NCBI RefSeq assembly: GCF_029076445.1
Contig: NZ_JARESG010000012.1
Location: forward strand, 62,001-126,000
Direction: 5' to 3'
DNA from: Pseudarthrobacter naphthalenicus
GTDB lineage: Bacteria > Actinomycetota > Actinomycetes > Actinomycetales > Micrococcaceae
Length of the DNA stretch: 64,000 bases
The notes below the pieces were generated by a model. That model searched no databases and was not told the origin of the DNA. It was given only the letters and a program-made list of their open reading frames with translations. Below are positions 51,030-61,081 of the stretch, one piece after another. A program made the position numbers and the translations under genes. Numbering within the stretch: position 1 is the stretch's first letter; each line of letters begins with the position of its first letter.

Positions 51030-53251
51030 CAAATAAACCGGACGGTCGAGACTTGGCAGTTGGTCCAGGCGAAGGCTGAGGGCGTTGAGAAACTTATGCT
51101 TCGCCCGTTAGACGTAAGCGTTGTTGTCGCACCGCCCCAAGCGTTGATGTGTGTGGAGGCGATGGAGTAGGTTCCTCTGACGCAACCCACCGATTCAAGC
51201 CGGTCCAATGCCGCCCTTGCCTTCTGTAACGCTTCTTCAACCTCCGCGACCGTGGGGACTCGAGTTTTTGCATGATGGAGCCCGTTTCGGGCAGTCATTA
51301 TGCCCGAATTCTTGAGCTCACTCCCAATTTCAGCTAACGCATCCTTGAGCTTCACTTGCGACTCAGGCAAGAGGTCCAAGAATGGGTGTACGTGTGCAAA
51401 AGGAAACTGCTGCAAAGATGTGAGTTTTGCGAATTGAGGGAATCCGTCGCTATCGCGTCGATGGAGTTCGCTGCGCTCGCGGAGATTTCCTAACAGCTTC
51501 GAAAGTCGAATGTAGCCCTCAACAATTGAGCTGAGAACGGGTTCATCCGAAAGACCATATTTATCTTCGCTTTCATCGACGGTGGCATTTAGCGTGGATA
51601 TGGTAAACGCCCGTGCTTGGGTCTCAAAGAACACAAACGGATCATTGCTCGAATAGTGGTCCTCCAACAAAGCCCAGGTCGCGAAGGACAATGAGTCAAA
51701 AAGAAATCGCTCTAGACAGACAAAGTAGTCTGAGGAAGCCGCACGGAGGCCTTCCGCCGTGCGGGTCAGCTCGACCGACGCCGTCTTGGCGAGACTCTCC
51801 AATCCGTGGTGGAGGCGCCAGTACTCATCACGCAGATCGCTAGAGCGGGGCAGCGGAAAGCCTAGTTTCCACAAAATGGAATCCCGAAGCGATCGATTAT
51901 CTTGGTTTATAGGTATGCCCAGCGCAGTACAGACTTTGTTCGCATTGGCTCGGCGGGCGAGCACCAGTGTTTCGATCACCTGGATGGGCTCGGATGTGCG
52001 TAGAAACTCCTCCAATCGTTCGCGAGGGGTATTGCCGACTGTGCCTCGGAGTATCCAAGCCAGCTCCTCGATTTCATCTGGCGAATCTACGTCAAAAAGC
52101 GAACGTGCAAGTGAGGAGAGCCGAAGTAAGGGGAGGCTGCTGTCGACACTCACTGCGCGCGTACCGAGCCTACTGATTTGTGACCGGAGGTTCCAAGCGC
52201 CCGATCGTAGGCTGGCATTGGTTCTGGGTCTACGCACTTCGTCGCCCGGAATGGAGATGACAGAGTCCTGTACTGAAGAATCAAGGATTTCGACGAGCGA
52301 TGCATCTGGCAGCATAAAGAGGAGTTGCAACAGTTGCGGACGATTCATTAATTCAAGATCTTGATCTTGACCCCCTAATCCGAGGCTAATCTTTGCTTCG
52401 TGCAACTCCGCACCGCGGATTTTTGTGGCTTGAATTACCAGGTTCCTGAGTTCATGATCACTGAAAGCGTCCCCAATGAGGTAGCAGATTGTCGAGTGAC
52501 CTTCGACCGAATAGCCATTTATCCTCGATTCGGTGAAATCTGCAACAAAGGCATTCCACTCAGAGGGATCATCGCTAATTTGATCCAATAACTTGTTGAG
52601 GGACGGACGGCTCTTGTTCACGCCGGCTTCAATGCTCGTCGTTAGTTGCACTCTATGAACAAGCCCGCAGGCGTAGTCGGCGCAGTGCTGAAGGGGTACA
52701 GATGTTGTTGGGTTTAGGTGTCGTTCAAAGTCGCGTTTGCGTAATCCGTAAGGGCCGATCAGGTATCTACCCGCTTGAAATACGCCTTGGGGCATACCTT
52801 CCAGGAGCCGCAAGGTGTCCTCATGGTTGAGATAGTCGCGTTCTTCATTGAACAGCTCTGCGGCCCGGTCGTAAAGTGACCGGCCAAACACCAAGGGGAA
52901 GCGAAGTTCTCCGGCCACGATCTCGCCAGAAATGGCAGCGGCGAGCTGGTCAAGGTCGATGCGCTCGACGTCAACGAGTGGTTCAACGTGAACCAATCCC
53001 AATAGAGCCAGGACGTTGGCGTCCTTGGCGTTGACTTTCTCTTTGGTTGTTAGTTGGCTTCGGATACGTGTTCCAACGTCGCTTAGAAGTATTGCTGCAT
53101 TGAGTTCTTCGGATGGCCTATATGAGTTATCAATAACGCAGCCGCGAAGGATAGCAACCAACGAGAGAAGATCGAGCAGTTTCTGGCGCCACTGCTCGTC
53201 GGGATATTTTGTAGCAAGTTCGGTACGATTGAGCCTCTTTACGGGCGTCAT
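51029..53251 (-). CDS. Large uncharacterised protein with C-terminal HEPN-like motif, candidate defence effector
   Basis: The 740-residue protein belongs to no family I can name. It is soluble and largely helical with Leu-rich segments. Near the C-terminus, residues 655-660 read RNGLHH, an exact RNxxxH HEPN ribonuclease signature, followed by the usual helix (VPTVAEVEEALQKARAALDR). The preceding ~150 helical residues (from about 500, YFVCLERFLFDSLSFATWAL) could complete a HEPN bundle. The tail after residue 690 is Ser/Thr-rich. GGGGGAG precedes the ATG. Base composition is more AT-rich than in core genes. It is divergent from a GIY-YIG nuclease gene and adjoins an IS110 element, as in defence islands. 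Confidence 0.6.
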   Translation of the reverse strand: MTPVKRLNRTELATKYPDEQWRQKLLDLLSLVAILRGCVIDNSYRPSEELNAAILLSDVGTRIRSQLTTKEKVNAKDANVLALLGLVHVEPLVDVERIDLDQLAAAISGEIVAGELRFPLVFGRSLYDRAAELFNEERDYLNHEDTLRLLEGMPQGVFQAGRYLIGPYGLRKRDFERHLNPTTSVPLQHCADYACGLVHRVQLTTSIEAGVNKSRPSLNKLLDQISDDPSEWNAFVADFTESRINGYSVEGHSTICYLIGDAFSDHELRNLVIQATKIRGAELHEAKISLGLGGQDQDLELMNRPQLLQLLFMLPDASLVEILDSSVQDSVISIPGDEVRRPRTNASLRSGAWNLRSQISRLGTRAVSVDSSLPLLRLSSLARSLFDVDSPDEIEELAWILRGTVGNTPRERLEEFLRTSEPIQVIETLVLARRANANKVCTALGIPINQDNRSLRDSILWKLGFPLPRSSDLRDEYWRLHHGLESLAKTASVELTRTAEGLRAASSDYFVCLERFLFDSLSFATWALLEDHYSSNDPFVFFETQARAFTISTLNATVDESEDKYGLSDEPVLSSIVEGYIRLSKLLGNLRERSELHRRDSDGFPQFAKLTSLQQFPFAHVHPFLDLLPESQVKLKDALAEIGSELKNSGIMTARNGLHHAKTRVPTVAEVEEALQKARAALDRLESVGCVRGTYSIASTHINAWGGATTTLTSNGRSISFSTPSAFAWTNCQVSTVRFI

Positions 53252-53499
53252 TGCTCCCCCAAGTCATAAATTCAATGGCTTACACCACGATAGCCAGTAT
53301 TTGTGGAATATTCTGAATTCTGAGGGTGATTCTTCTAGATGTCAGTCGCGGCCGAGCAGCTGTGTGCAGATTGAAGGCAAGAGAGGTCCTGAGGATGCCC
53401 ATCAATGCGCGCGGTTCTCCTTGCTCAACACGTAAGTGGGCGTCCTGTCAGTGACTGCTGCTACGGTTCGAGCATCGTTACTCGACTATTGGGGGAATC
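53252..53499. promoter_or_regulatory. Divergent promoter region of the HEPN-like / GIY-YIG pair
   Basis: These 248 bases separate two divergent genes and include an AT-rich part (about 53265-53340, with GGAATATTCTGAATTCTGAG) suitable for promoters. No regulator gene lies inside. Nothing else is recognisable. Confidence 0.4.
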
Positions 53500-55020
53500 A
53501 TGTCAGACGTGTCATCCGGGCCTGCGCCGGAGCCGGAGAAACCAAATAAGGCGCCCGCTCCATTTGCTAAGCACATCGCATGGGCCTGCGTAGCCCTTCT
53601 ACTTACCGCGTTGCTTGCGGCTGCATTCTTTCCATTGAGACTCATACCGGCGTGCGGTGTGCTCTGGATTCTGCTCGACGTCCTGAAACAGTACAAGAAG
53701 GCCTTTGGTGCACCTGCCGAAGGCTTCGGGATCAGCGCTGAGAACACCTACCGAACTAGCCTCGGCGCTCCGCCACTCCCGGCCTTCGGGCTGAAGCAGT
53801 ATGCAGATGAGGTGTACAAGGCGAACGCCCAAATGCTTGCTGACCTGCAGAGGCTCGGCGCACTGGACACTCTGGCCAAGGAACGCCACAACGCCGATCT
53901 GATGGCCAGCATCGCTTCCGCGCAGCGGGACTTGGCGGCGATCAACGCAGAGCTGGCCACCGTCCGTGGGGAGGTGCTGGACGTCCGGCAGGTCGCAGAT
54001 CGCCACAATGTTGGATTCTACGACTACGAGCATCCGGCCGAGACATCAGTAAAGCTGGCCGATGAACTGGGCGCCGTGCGAGCACGCATCAAAGACAAGT
54101 TGCGGGAGAAGACTGCAGTGACTACTGTCTCCGGTTTCACCTTCAACGGCTCAACGAAGGAGGGCGCCAAGTTCGTCCGTGACCTCTCCGCGCTGCTTCT
54201 CCGCGCCTACAACGCCGAGGCCGAGAACTGCGTGAAAACGGTGAAAGCCGGGAACCTTCACACTGCGGCCGCCCGACTTGAGAAGGCCCGGGAGCAGATC
54301 GCGAAGCGAGGCACCATGATTGGACTCCAAATCACCAACGCATTCCACTCTTTGCGTGAGAAAGAACTCGAATTGGCTGCCCGGCACCTAGAAGCCGTAG
54401 CCATCCAAAAGCAAATGGAGGCCGAGGCCCGGGCCGAAGCCCGCGAGGCGGCCAAAGCGCAGCGCGAGTGGGAGGCGCTGAAAGCCAAACAGCAGAAGGA
54501 AGTGGACCACTACGCCACTGTGCTCGTTCAACTGCAGGCTGCGGGCGACCTGGAAGGTGTCCAGCGTATCCAGGAGCAGCTCGAGGAGGCAGAAGCAAAG
54601 CTGGCCGATGCCGAAGACAACGCGCTGAACATCCGCGCCGGCTACGTGTACGTTATCTCCAACCTCGGCGCATTCGGTGAGGGCGTTGTGAAGATCGGCA
54701 TGACCCGTCGCCTCAATCCAATGGAACGCGTCCGCGAACTTGGCGATGCGTCGGTTCCGTTCCTTTTTGACGTCCACGCCCTGTTCTTTTCGAAGGATGC
54801 AGTCGGTATTGAGACCATGCTCCACCAGCATTTTGCTGGCCAGCGTGTGAATCTCGTGAACTTGCGGCGGGAGTACTTCTACGCGTCCCCTTCGGACGTG
54901 AAGAACGCTCTAGTGGAGCACCATGTGGAACTGGTCGAGTACAAGGAGAACGCGCCCGCAGAGGAATTCGCCGCATCCAAGGACCTGCGCGAGGCAATGT
55001 TGGTACCGGCCGCCGTTTAG
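53500..55020 (+). CDS. Membrane-anchored DUF4041/T5orf172-type GIY-YIG nuclease
   Basis: The 506-residue protein starts after GGGGGAATC. Residues ~25-62 form two membrane helices in a hairpin. Residues ~100-165 and 245-375 are coiled coil, enclosing a DUF4041-like region (around FTFNGSTKEGAKFVRDLSAL). Residues ~382-470 are a GIY-YIG nuclease of the T5orf172/MUG113 type: YVYVISN, VKIGMTRR, the Arg in ERVRELGD, the Glu in IETMLHQHF and a final RREYFYAS. All expected catalytic positions are present. Similar proteins occur in phages and near defence genes. Paired with the HEPN-like protein it suggests a two-component anti-phage module. Confidence 0.8.
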   Translation: MSDVSSGPAPEPEKPNKAPAPFAKHIAWACVALLLTALLAAAFFPLRLIPACGVLWILLDVLKQYKKAFGAPAEGFGISAENTYRTSLGAPPLPAFGLKQYADEVYKANAQMLADLQRLGALDTLAKERHNADLMASIASAQRDLAAINAELATVRGEVLDVRQVADRHNVGFYDYEHPAETSVKLADELGAVRARIKDKLREKTAVTTVSGFTFNGSTKEGAKFVRDLSALLLRAYNAEAENCVKTVKAGNLHTAAARLEKAREQIAKRGTMIGLQITNAFHSLREKELELAARHLEAVAIQKQMEAEARAEAREAAKAQREWEALKAKQQKEVDHYATVLVQLQAAGDLEGVQRIQEQLEEAEAKLADAEDNALNIRAGYVYVISNLGAFGEGVVKIGMTRRLNPMERVRELGDASVPFLFDVHALFFSKDAVGIETMLHQHFAGQRVNLVNLRREYFYASPSDVKNALVEHHVELVEYKENAPAEEFAASKDLREAMLVPAAV

Positions 55021-55037
55021 CTTCACCTGACTGAAGC

Positions 55038-55079
55038 AGAGCGGGCGGCGGTGGGCACTCCGCCGTCGTCCGCTCTTTT
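55038..55079 (+). terminator. Terminator after the GIY-YIG gene
   Basis: AGAGCGG at 55038-55044 pairs with CCGCTCT at 55070-55076, with an inner GGCGG/CCGCC stem, and a TTTT run follows. It separates the accessory pair from metH. Confidence 0.75.
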
Positions 55080-55150
55080 GAATCGGATCACCCCCCGTAG
55101 TACACAGACACACAGCGCAACGTTCCGGCCCCCACACGTAACCTGTTTAG

Positions 55151-58100
55151 ATGCCTCGTTTTGCGCTTGATATTGAGTCCGTGCCCCGCCCTGCCCGTTC
55201 GCAGGAGCTCCTGGACGCCGTGAACCACTCCGTGGTCATTGCCGACGGCGCAATGGGCACGATGCTGCAGGGCCGGGACCTCTCACTTGAGAAGGATTTC
55301 CTGGGCCTCGAAGGCTGCAACGAGATCCTCAACGACACCCGCCCCGACGTCCTTGCCGACATCCACGACGCCTACTTCGCCACCGGCATCGACGCAGTGG
55401 AAACCAACACCTTCGGCGCCAACTGGTCCAACCTCTCGGACTACGGCATCGACGACCGCATCGCGGAGCTCGCCCTCAAGGGCGCAAAGATCGCCCGCGA
55501 ACGCGCCGAGGCTGCGGAAGAAACAGACGGCCGCATGCGCTGGGTCCTCGGCTCCATGGGCCCGGGCACCAAGCTCCCCAGCCTCGGCCACACCAGCTAC
55601 GACTACCTCAAACAGACCTTCGCCCTCCAGGCCGAGGGCCTCATCGACGGCGGCGCGGACGCCTTCCTCATCGAAACCAGCCAGGACCTCCTGCAGACCA
55701 AAGCCGCTGTCAACGGCTGCAAGCAGGCCATCGTCACCCGCGGCATCCGCCTCCCCATCTTCGTCGAGGTCACCGTCGAAACCACCGGAACCATGCTCAT
55801 GGGCTCCGAAATCGGCGCCGCGCTCACCGCCCTCGAGCCGCTCGGCGTCGACGCCATCGGCCTGAACTGCGCCACCGGCCCTGACGAGATGAGCGAGCAC
55901 CTGCGCCACCTCTCCAAGCAGTCCTCCGTGGCCATCGCCTGCATGCCCAACGCCGGCCTGCCCATCCTCGGCGCCAACGGCGCCCACTACCCGCTCACCC
56001 CCACCGAACTCGCCACCGCGCACGAACAGTTCGTGCGCGAATTCGGCCTGGGCCTGGTGGGCGGCTGCTGCGGTACGACGCCGGAGCACATAGCCGCCGT
56101 CGTCGAACGTCTTGCGCCCTTCCGCACCCGCGAGACGAAAGCGAGCAGCGGCCCCGCCCGCGTCCCCACCGAGCGCGAGGCCGGCGTCGCCTCCCTCTAC
56201 CAGCACGTGAACTTCGACCAGGACGCCTCCTACCTCGCCATCGGTGAGCGCACCAACGCCAACGGCTCCAAGGCGTTCCGCCAGGCGATGCTCGAAGAGC
56301 GCTGGGACGACTGCGTCGACATCGCCCGCGAGCAGATCCGCGTCGGCGCCCACCTGCTCGACGTCTGCATCGACTACGTGGGGCGCGACGGCGTCGCCGA
56401 CATGAAGGAGATCGTCTCGCGTTTCGCGTCGGCCTCCACGCTCCCTCTGGTCATGGACTCCACCGAACCGGCCGTACTTCAGGCCGGGCTCGAACACATC
56501 GGCGGCCGCCCGGTGGTCAACTCCGTCAACTACGAGGACGGCGACGGCCCGGACAGCCGCTTCGCGCGCATCATGCCGCTGGTGAAGGAACACGGCACCG
56601 CCGTGATCGCCCTGACCATCGACGAACAGGGCCAGGCCCGCACCACCGAAGGCAAGGTGGCCATCGCCTCCCGCCTCGTCGGCGCCCTGGTGGGCGAATG
56701 GGGGATGCGCGTCGAGGACATCATCGTCGACGCCCTGACCTTCCCCGTCGCCACCGGCCAGGAAGAAACCCGCCGGGACGGCATCGAAACCATCGAGGCC
56801 ATCCGCCAGATCACCGCGAAGTACCCCGGCATCAACACCACGCTGGGCGTCTCCAACGTGTCCTTCGGACTGAACCCGGCTGCGCGCGTCGTCCTGAACT
56901 CCGTGTTCCTGCACGAGGCCGTGCAGGCGGGCCTCACCAGCGGCATCATCGACGCCGCCAAGATCGTGCCGCTCGCCTCCCTCCCGGAGGAGCAGCGCAA
57001 GGTGGCCCTGGACCTCGTCTGGGACAAGCGCGAGTACGACGCCGAGGGCAACACCACCTACGACCCCCTGGCCATCATGCTGGACATGTTCGCCGGCGTC
57101 GACACCGCGGCGCTCAAGGACCAGCGCGCGGCCGAACTCGCCGCGCTGCCCACGGGCGCGCGCCTGGAACGGCGCATCATCGACGGCGAAGGCAAGGGCC
57201 TCGAAGAGGACCTCGACCTGGCGCGGAGTGAGGGCATGACCCCGCTCGGCATCATCAACGACCACCTGCTCGAGGGCATGAAGGTGGTGGGCGAGCGCTT
57301 CGGCGCCGGCGAAATGCAGCTGCCGTTCGTGCTGCAGTCCGCCGAGGTGATGAAGAACGCCGTCGCCCTGCTCGAGCCGCACATGGAGAAGTCCGATTCC
57401 TCCGGCAAGGGCACCATGGTGATCGCCACCGTGCGCGGGGACGTGCACGACATCGGCAAGAACCTGGTGGACATCATCCTCACCAACAATGGCTACAAAG
57501 TGGTCAACATCGGCATCAAGCAGGGCATCGCCGAGATCATGGCCGCCGCGGAGGAACACAACGCGGACGTAATCGGCATGTCCGGGCTGCTGGTGAAGTC
57601 CACCGTGGTGATGAAGGAGAACCTCGCCGAGCTGCAGTCCCGAGGCCTGGCGAAGAAGTGGCCCATCATCCTCGGCGGCGCAGCCCTCACCCGCGCCTAC
57701 GTGGAGCAGGACCTGGCCGAGCAGTTCGACGGCGTGGTCCGGTACGCCAAGGACGCCTTCGAAGGCCTTTCCCTCATGGAGCCGCTGGTCCGCGTGGCCC
57801 GCGGCGAGTCGCCGGACGACGTCGGCCTTCCGCCGCTGAAGAAGCGCATCCACAAGGGCGGCGCTAAGTTCACGGTGACCGAGCCCGAGGCCATGCCCGG
57901 CCGGTCCGACGTCGCCGCCGACAACCCCGTGCCCGCCCCGCCGTTCTGGGGCACGCGCATTGTGCGCGGCGTCTCGCTTCACGACTACTCGGCGTTCCTC
58001 GACGAGCGCGCCACCTTCATGGGCCAGTGGGGGCTCAAGCCCGGCCGCGGCGAGGACGGCGCCTCCTACGAGGAACTGGTGGAACGCGAGGGCCGGCCGC

Positions 58101-58789
58101 GCCTGCGCTACTGGCTGGACCGCATCCTCGGCGAGGGCATGCTGGACGCGTCCGTCGCCTACGGCTACTTCCCCGTCGTCTCCGAGGGGGAGCAGGTGGT
58201 GGTGCTGCACCACGGGGAGGATCGCGACGGCGTCCTGGGCACCGCGGGGCTCCTCGCCCCGGACGGTGGTTCAGGCGGTCCGATCGGTACCGACCGGCTG
58301 AGCTTCAACTTCCCGCGCCAGCGCCGCGACCGGCACCTGTGCCTGGCGGACTTCGTGAAGTCCCGCGAATCCGGCCAGATCGACGTGCTGCCCGTCCAGC
58401 TGGTCACCGCCGGCTCGAAGATCGAGGAGTTCACCTCCAAGATGTTCGCCGCCAACCAATACCGCGACTACTACGAGCTCAACGGCCTGGTCATGCAGCT
58501 CACCGAGGCGCTGGCTGAGTTCTGGCACGCCCGCATCCGCAAGGAACTGGGCTTCGCCTCCGAGGAGCCGAAGGACACGGCAGGGTATTTCAAGCTCGAC
58601 TACCGCGGTGCCCGGTTCTCACTCGGCTACCCCGCGTGCCCGGACATGGAGGACCGCCGCAAGGTGACGGAGCTGCTCAAGCCCGAGCGGATGGGCGTGG
58701 TCCTGAGCGACGAGCTGATGCTGCACCCCGAGCAGTCCACCGACGCGTTCGTGTTCCACCACCCGGAGGCCAAGTACTTCAAGGTGTGA
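55151..58789 (+). CDS. metH: Cobalamin-dependent methionine synthase
   Basis: The 1212-residue enzyme moves a methyl group from 5-methyltetrahydrofolate to homocysteine. All four modules are present in order. The homocysteine domain has zinc ligands Cys240 (GLNCATGP), Cys306 and Cys307 (VGGCCGTTPEH). The pterin domain starts about residue 355 (AIGERTNANGSKAFRQAM). The B12 domain has the lower-ligand His766 (DVHDIGKNLVD). The C-terminal activation domain has RHLCLADFV and YPACPDMEDR. No cobalamin riboswitch was found upstream. The start is the only ATG before the conserved N-terminus. Confidence 0.96.
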   Translation: MPRFALDIESVPRPARSQELLDAVNHSVVIADGAMGTMLQGRDLSLEKDFLGLEGCNEILNDTRPDVLADIHDAYFATGIDAVETNTFGANWSNLSDYGIDDRIAELALKGAKIARERAEAAEETDGRMRWVLGSMGPGTKLPSLGHTSYDYLKQTFALQAEGLIDGGADAFLIETSQDLLQTKAAVNGCKQAIVTRGIRLPIFVEVTVETTGTMLMGSEIGAALTALEPLGVDAIGLNCATGPDEMSEHLRHLSKQSSVAIACMPNAGLPILGANGAHYPLTPTELATAHEQFVREFGLGLVGGCCGTTPEHIAAVVERLAPFRTRETKASSGPARVPTEREAGVASLYQHVNFDQDASYLAIGERTNANGSKAFRQAMLEERWDDCVDIAREQIRVGAHLLDVCIDYVGRDGVADMKEIVSRFASASTLPLVMDSTEPAVLQAGLEHIGGRPVVNSVNYEDGDGPDSRFARIMPLVKEHGTAVIALTIDEQGQARTTEGKVAIASRLVGALVGEWGMRVEDIIVDALTFPVATGQEETRRDGIETIEAIRQITAKYPGINTTLGVSNVSFGLNPAARVVLNSVFLHEAVQAGLTSGIIDAAKIVPLASLPEEQRKVALDLVWDKREYDAEGNTTYDPLAIMLDMFAGVDTAALKDQRAAELAALPTGARLERRIIDGEGKGLEEDLDLARSEGMTPLGIINDHLLEGMKVVGERFGAGEMQLPFVLQSAEVMKNAVALLEPHMEKSDSSGKGTMVIATVRGDVHDIGKNLVDIILTNNGYKVVNIGIKQGIAEIMAAAEEHNADVIGMSGLLVKSTVVMKENLAELQSRGLAKKWPIILGGAALTRAYVEQDLAEQFDGVVRYAKDAFEGLSLMEPLVRVARGESPDDVGLPPLKKRIHKGGAKFTVTEPEAMPGRSDVAADNPVPAPPFWGTRIVRGVSLHDYSAFLDERATFMGQWGLKPGRGEDGASYEELVEREGRPRLRYWLDRILGEGMLDASVAYGYFPVVSEGEQVVVLHHGEDRDGVLGTAGLLAPDGGSGGPIGTDRLSFNFPRQRRDRHLCLADFVKSRESGQIDVLPVQLVTAGSKIEEFTSKMFAANQYRDYYELNGLVMQLTEALAEFWHARIRKELGFASEEPKDTAGYFKLDYRGARFSLGYPACPDMEDRRKVTELLKPERMGVVLSDELMLHPEQSTDAFVFHHPEAKYFKV

Positions 58790-58818
58790 GTGCCGTGCCG
58801 CTGTGAAAGGCTGCAGTT

Positions 58819-60051
58819 ATGGACACCTCATCTCGGGAACATGACCTCGTTCTTTATGGAGCGACGGGTTTCGTTGGCAGGCTGATCGCCGCCTACCTCG
58901 CCGAGCATGCACCGGCCGGGATGCGGGTCGGGCTCGCGGGCCGGTCCACGTCCAGGCTCGAGGCGGTCCGGTCGGAGTTGCCGGCCGCGGCGCACGGGTG
59001 GGCCCTCATCGAAGCCGACTCGGGGGATGCGGACTCAATCGCCGCCCTGGCTGCGAGCACACGCGTGCTCTTCACCACCGTCGGTCCCTACGCGAAGCAC
59101 GGACTGCCCGTCGTCGAGGCCTGCGCCCGGGCCGGTACCCACTACGCCGACCTCGCCGGTGAGGTGTCCTTCATCCGGGAGGCGATCGATCGCTGCGACA
59201 CTCTGGCCAGGACGACCGGGGCCAGGATCGTTCACTCCTGCGGCTACGACTCTGTGCCGTCCGATCTCGCCGTACTGCTGCTGCATCAGGCCGCAGAAGC
59301 CGATGGCGCTGGCGGTCTGGCCGAGGTGCAACTCGTTGCGAGGGCCAAGGCCGGCATCAGCGGAGGCACGCTCGAATCGATGCGCGGGCAGCTCGATGCG
59401 ATGCGATCGAGCACCGCCCTGCGGTCATTAGTCGCTGACCCCTACGCTTTGAGCCCCGACCGCACACGGGAGCCGACGACACCACAGCCTCCTGACGCCG
59501 GTCCTGTGCGCCGTTCCGCTGACGGCACCTGGACCGCGCCGTTCATCATGGCCCCGTTCAACACCCGGATAGTGCGCCGCAGCAACGCACTGCAGGGCTG
59601 GGCCTACGGCCGCTCCCTTCAGTACGGCGAGGTGATGGGGGTGGCCCCCGGACCGGCGGGAGCGGTCCTCGCCAGGGCGTTGACCCTGGGGCTCCGGGCA
59701 TTCACGGGCGCGATGGCATTTCCACTGACCCGGAAGGTGCTCGACCGCTTTCTTCCGGTACCGGGTACGGGTCCGAGCACCAGCATGCAGCGCGCGGGCT
59801 GGTTCCACTCCCAGGTGACCGCCCGCACCGAGGACGGCCAGCGTTACCAGGCGATTGCTGCTGGCCCCGGTGATCCCGGCTATGCCGCCACCGCCGTGAT
59901 GGCAGGGGAGACAGCACTCGCTCTTGCCCTCGACGGTGACCGGCTGCCGCCCGCGAAAGGGTCGCTGACACCGGCCACGGCACTCGGCAGCGTGCTCATA
60001 GAGCGACTCCGCGCGGCCGGCCACACGTACGCGGTAAGTAAACTCGCCTGA
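58819..60051 (+). CDS. Saccharopine-dehydrogenase-like / trans-acting enoyl reductase family protein
   Basis: The 410-residue product has an N-terminal Rossmann fold (LVLYGATGFVGRLIAAYLAE, residues 11-30), GLAGRSTSRLEAV and the VGPYAKHGLPVVEACARAGT, HYADLAGE and HSCGYDSVPSDL motifs of saccharopine-dehydrogenase-like proteins. Relatives in mycobacteria include the trans-acting enoyl reductase of glycolipid synthesis. The substrate is unknown. It lies 29 bases after metH in the same direction and may be co-transcribed, though no functional link is evident. Confidence 0.82.
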   Translation: MDTSSREHDLVLYGATGFVGRLIAAYLAEHAPAGMRVGLAGRSTSRLEAVRSELPAAAHGWALIEADSGDADSIAALAASTRVLFTTVGPYAKHGLPVVEACARAGTHYADLAGEVSFIREAIDRCDTLARTTGARIVHSCGYDSVPSDLAVLLLHQAAEADGAGGLAEVQLVARAKAGISGGTLESMRGQLDAMRSSTALRSLVADPYALSPDRTREPTTPQPPDAGPVRRSADGTWTAPFIMAPFNTRIVRRSNALQGWAYGRSLQYGEVMGVAPGPAGAVLARALTLGLRAFTGAMAFPLTRKVLDRFLPVPGTGPSTSMQRAGWFHSQVTARTEDGQRYQAIAAGPGDPGYAATAVMAGETALALALDGDRLPPAKGSLTPATALGSVLIERLRAAGHTYAVSKLA

Positions 60052-60073
60052 ACCCGGATCTGCAGGTCACCTG

Positions 60074-60895
60074 TCAGGAGCGGGTGTCGAGGTAGTGCAG
60101 AATCGCCCGGGCTGTTTCCTCCGGGGCACTGACGTGGGGGCAGTGCCCGGTGGCCTGGAGCTGCACCAGGGTGCTGTGTTCCAGATTCTTGTGCAGGTAG
60201 GCACCCACTTCCGGCGGGGCAAGCCGATCGTTGGAGCACTGCAGTATCAGGCAGCTGGTGCGTACCTTTTTCAGTTCAGGGCGGGTGTCGGAGAAGAAAG
60301 TTACCCCCGCGAAGTGCCGTGCGATGGTCGGATTTGTCCGGCAGAAGCTAACGCGCAAGTCCTCCGCTAATTCGGGCTCCTGCGGGTTGCCCATCACCAC
60401 GGGGGCCAAGGCCGCGGCCCAGGCGAAGTAGTCGCTGTCCAGGGATGCCAGCAGGCCCTCGATGTCTTCCCGCGAAAAGCCGCCCACGTAGCCGTCGTAC
60501 GGGTCATCCGTATGACGGGGCGAAGGAGCAAGCAGGACCAGGTGGGAGAAGCGGCTGGGGTCCTGCACGGCGGCGATCACGGCGATCATGGTGCTGACAC
60601 TGTGGCCCACCAGGATGACATCCTCAAGGTCAAGGGCGGCGCAAATCTCCAGCAGGTCCGCCGCGTACCCGTTCAGGGACCCGTACTTCTCCCAGTCGTA
60701 GGCGCTGGTGTCGGAGTGTCCCGCACCAACATGATCAAAGAGCACCAGCCGGTAATCGTCAGCGAAATAGGGCAGCAGCTTCCGCCACATGGCCTGGTCG
60801 CAGCCGAAGCCGTGGGCAAACATCATGACAGGCCCATCATCCCGGCCGGATATGGTGACGTTGTTCCGGCCGATGACGGCGGCAACTGCTTCCAT
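60074..60895 (-). CDS. RsbQ-like alpha/beta hydrolase
   Basis: The 273-residue hydrolase has the family features of RsbQ, the energy-stress protein that works with the PAS-PP2C phosphatase RsbP, and of related strigolactone/karrikin receptors. MMFAHGFGCDQAMWRKLLPY holds the oxyanion region, ILVGHSVSTMIA the catalytic Ser, LILQCSNDRLAPPEVGAYL the Asp and TGHCPHVSAPEETARAI the His. No RsbP gene is adjacent. The ATG at 60895 is used; a GTG one codon earlier is equally possible. Confidence 0.87.
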   Translation of the reverse strand: MEAVAAVIGRNNVTISGRDDGPVMMFAHGFGCDQAMWRKLLPYFADDYRLVLFDHVGAGHSDTSAYDWEKYGSLNGYAADLLEICAALDLEDVILVGHSVSTMIAVIAAVQDPSRFSHLVLLAPSPRHTDDPYDGYVGGFSREDIEGLLASLDSDYFAWAAALAPVVMGNPQEPELAEDLRVSFCRTNPTIARHFAGVTFFSDTRPELKKVRTSCLILQCSNDRLAPPEVGAYLHKNLEHSTLVQLQATGHCPHVSAPEETARAILHYLDTRS

Positions 60896-61081
60896 CACGT
60901 TCTCACTGACCCTCCGTCGGGTGGCGTCCTGTCCCAGACTATCGACGGGAAATAGCGAATCCTAGCGATCCTCCCACTATGACCTTCAAGGCGACGTCCG
61001 TTCAGCCCCTTGCATGCGCCGCGGCTTACGCGGCTCCCCGACTCATCCGGCGCATGAGTACTTGGGATATAGCCTCGCTCG

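Noticed and set aside
55021..55150. Possible cobalamin riboswitch before metH
   Set aside because: The gap is only 130 bases, is partly taken up by a terminator, and shows no B12-box-like sequence.
55283..58213. 976-residue open frame antisense to metH
   Set aside because: It mirrors metH codon structure, with low-complexity Val/Gly/His/Asp-rich translation and no motifs; high-GC codon bias keeps this frame open by chance.
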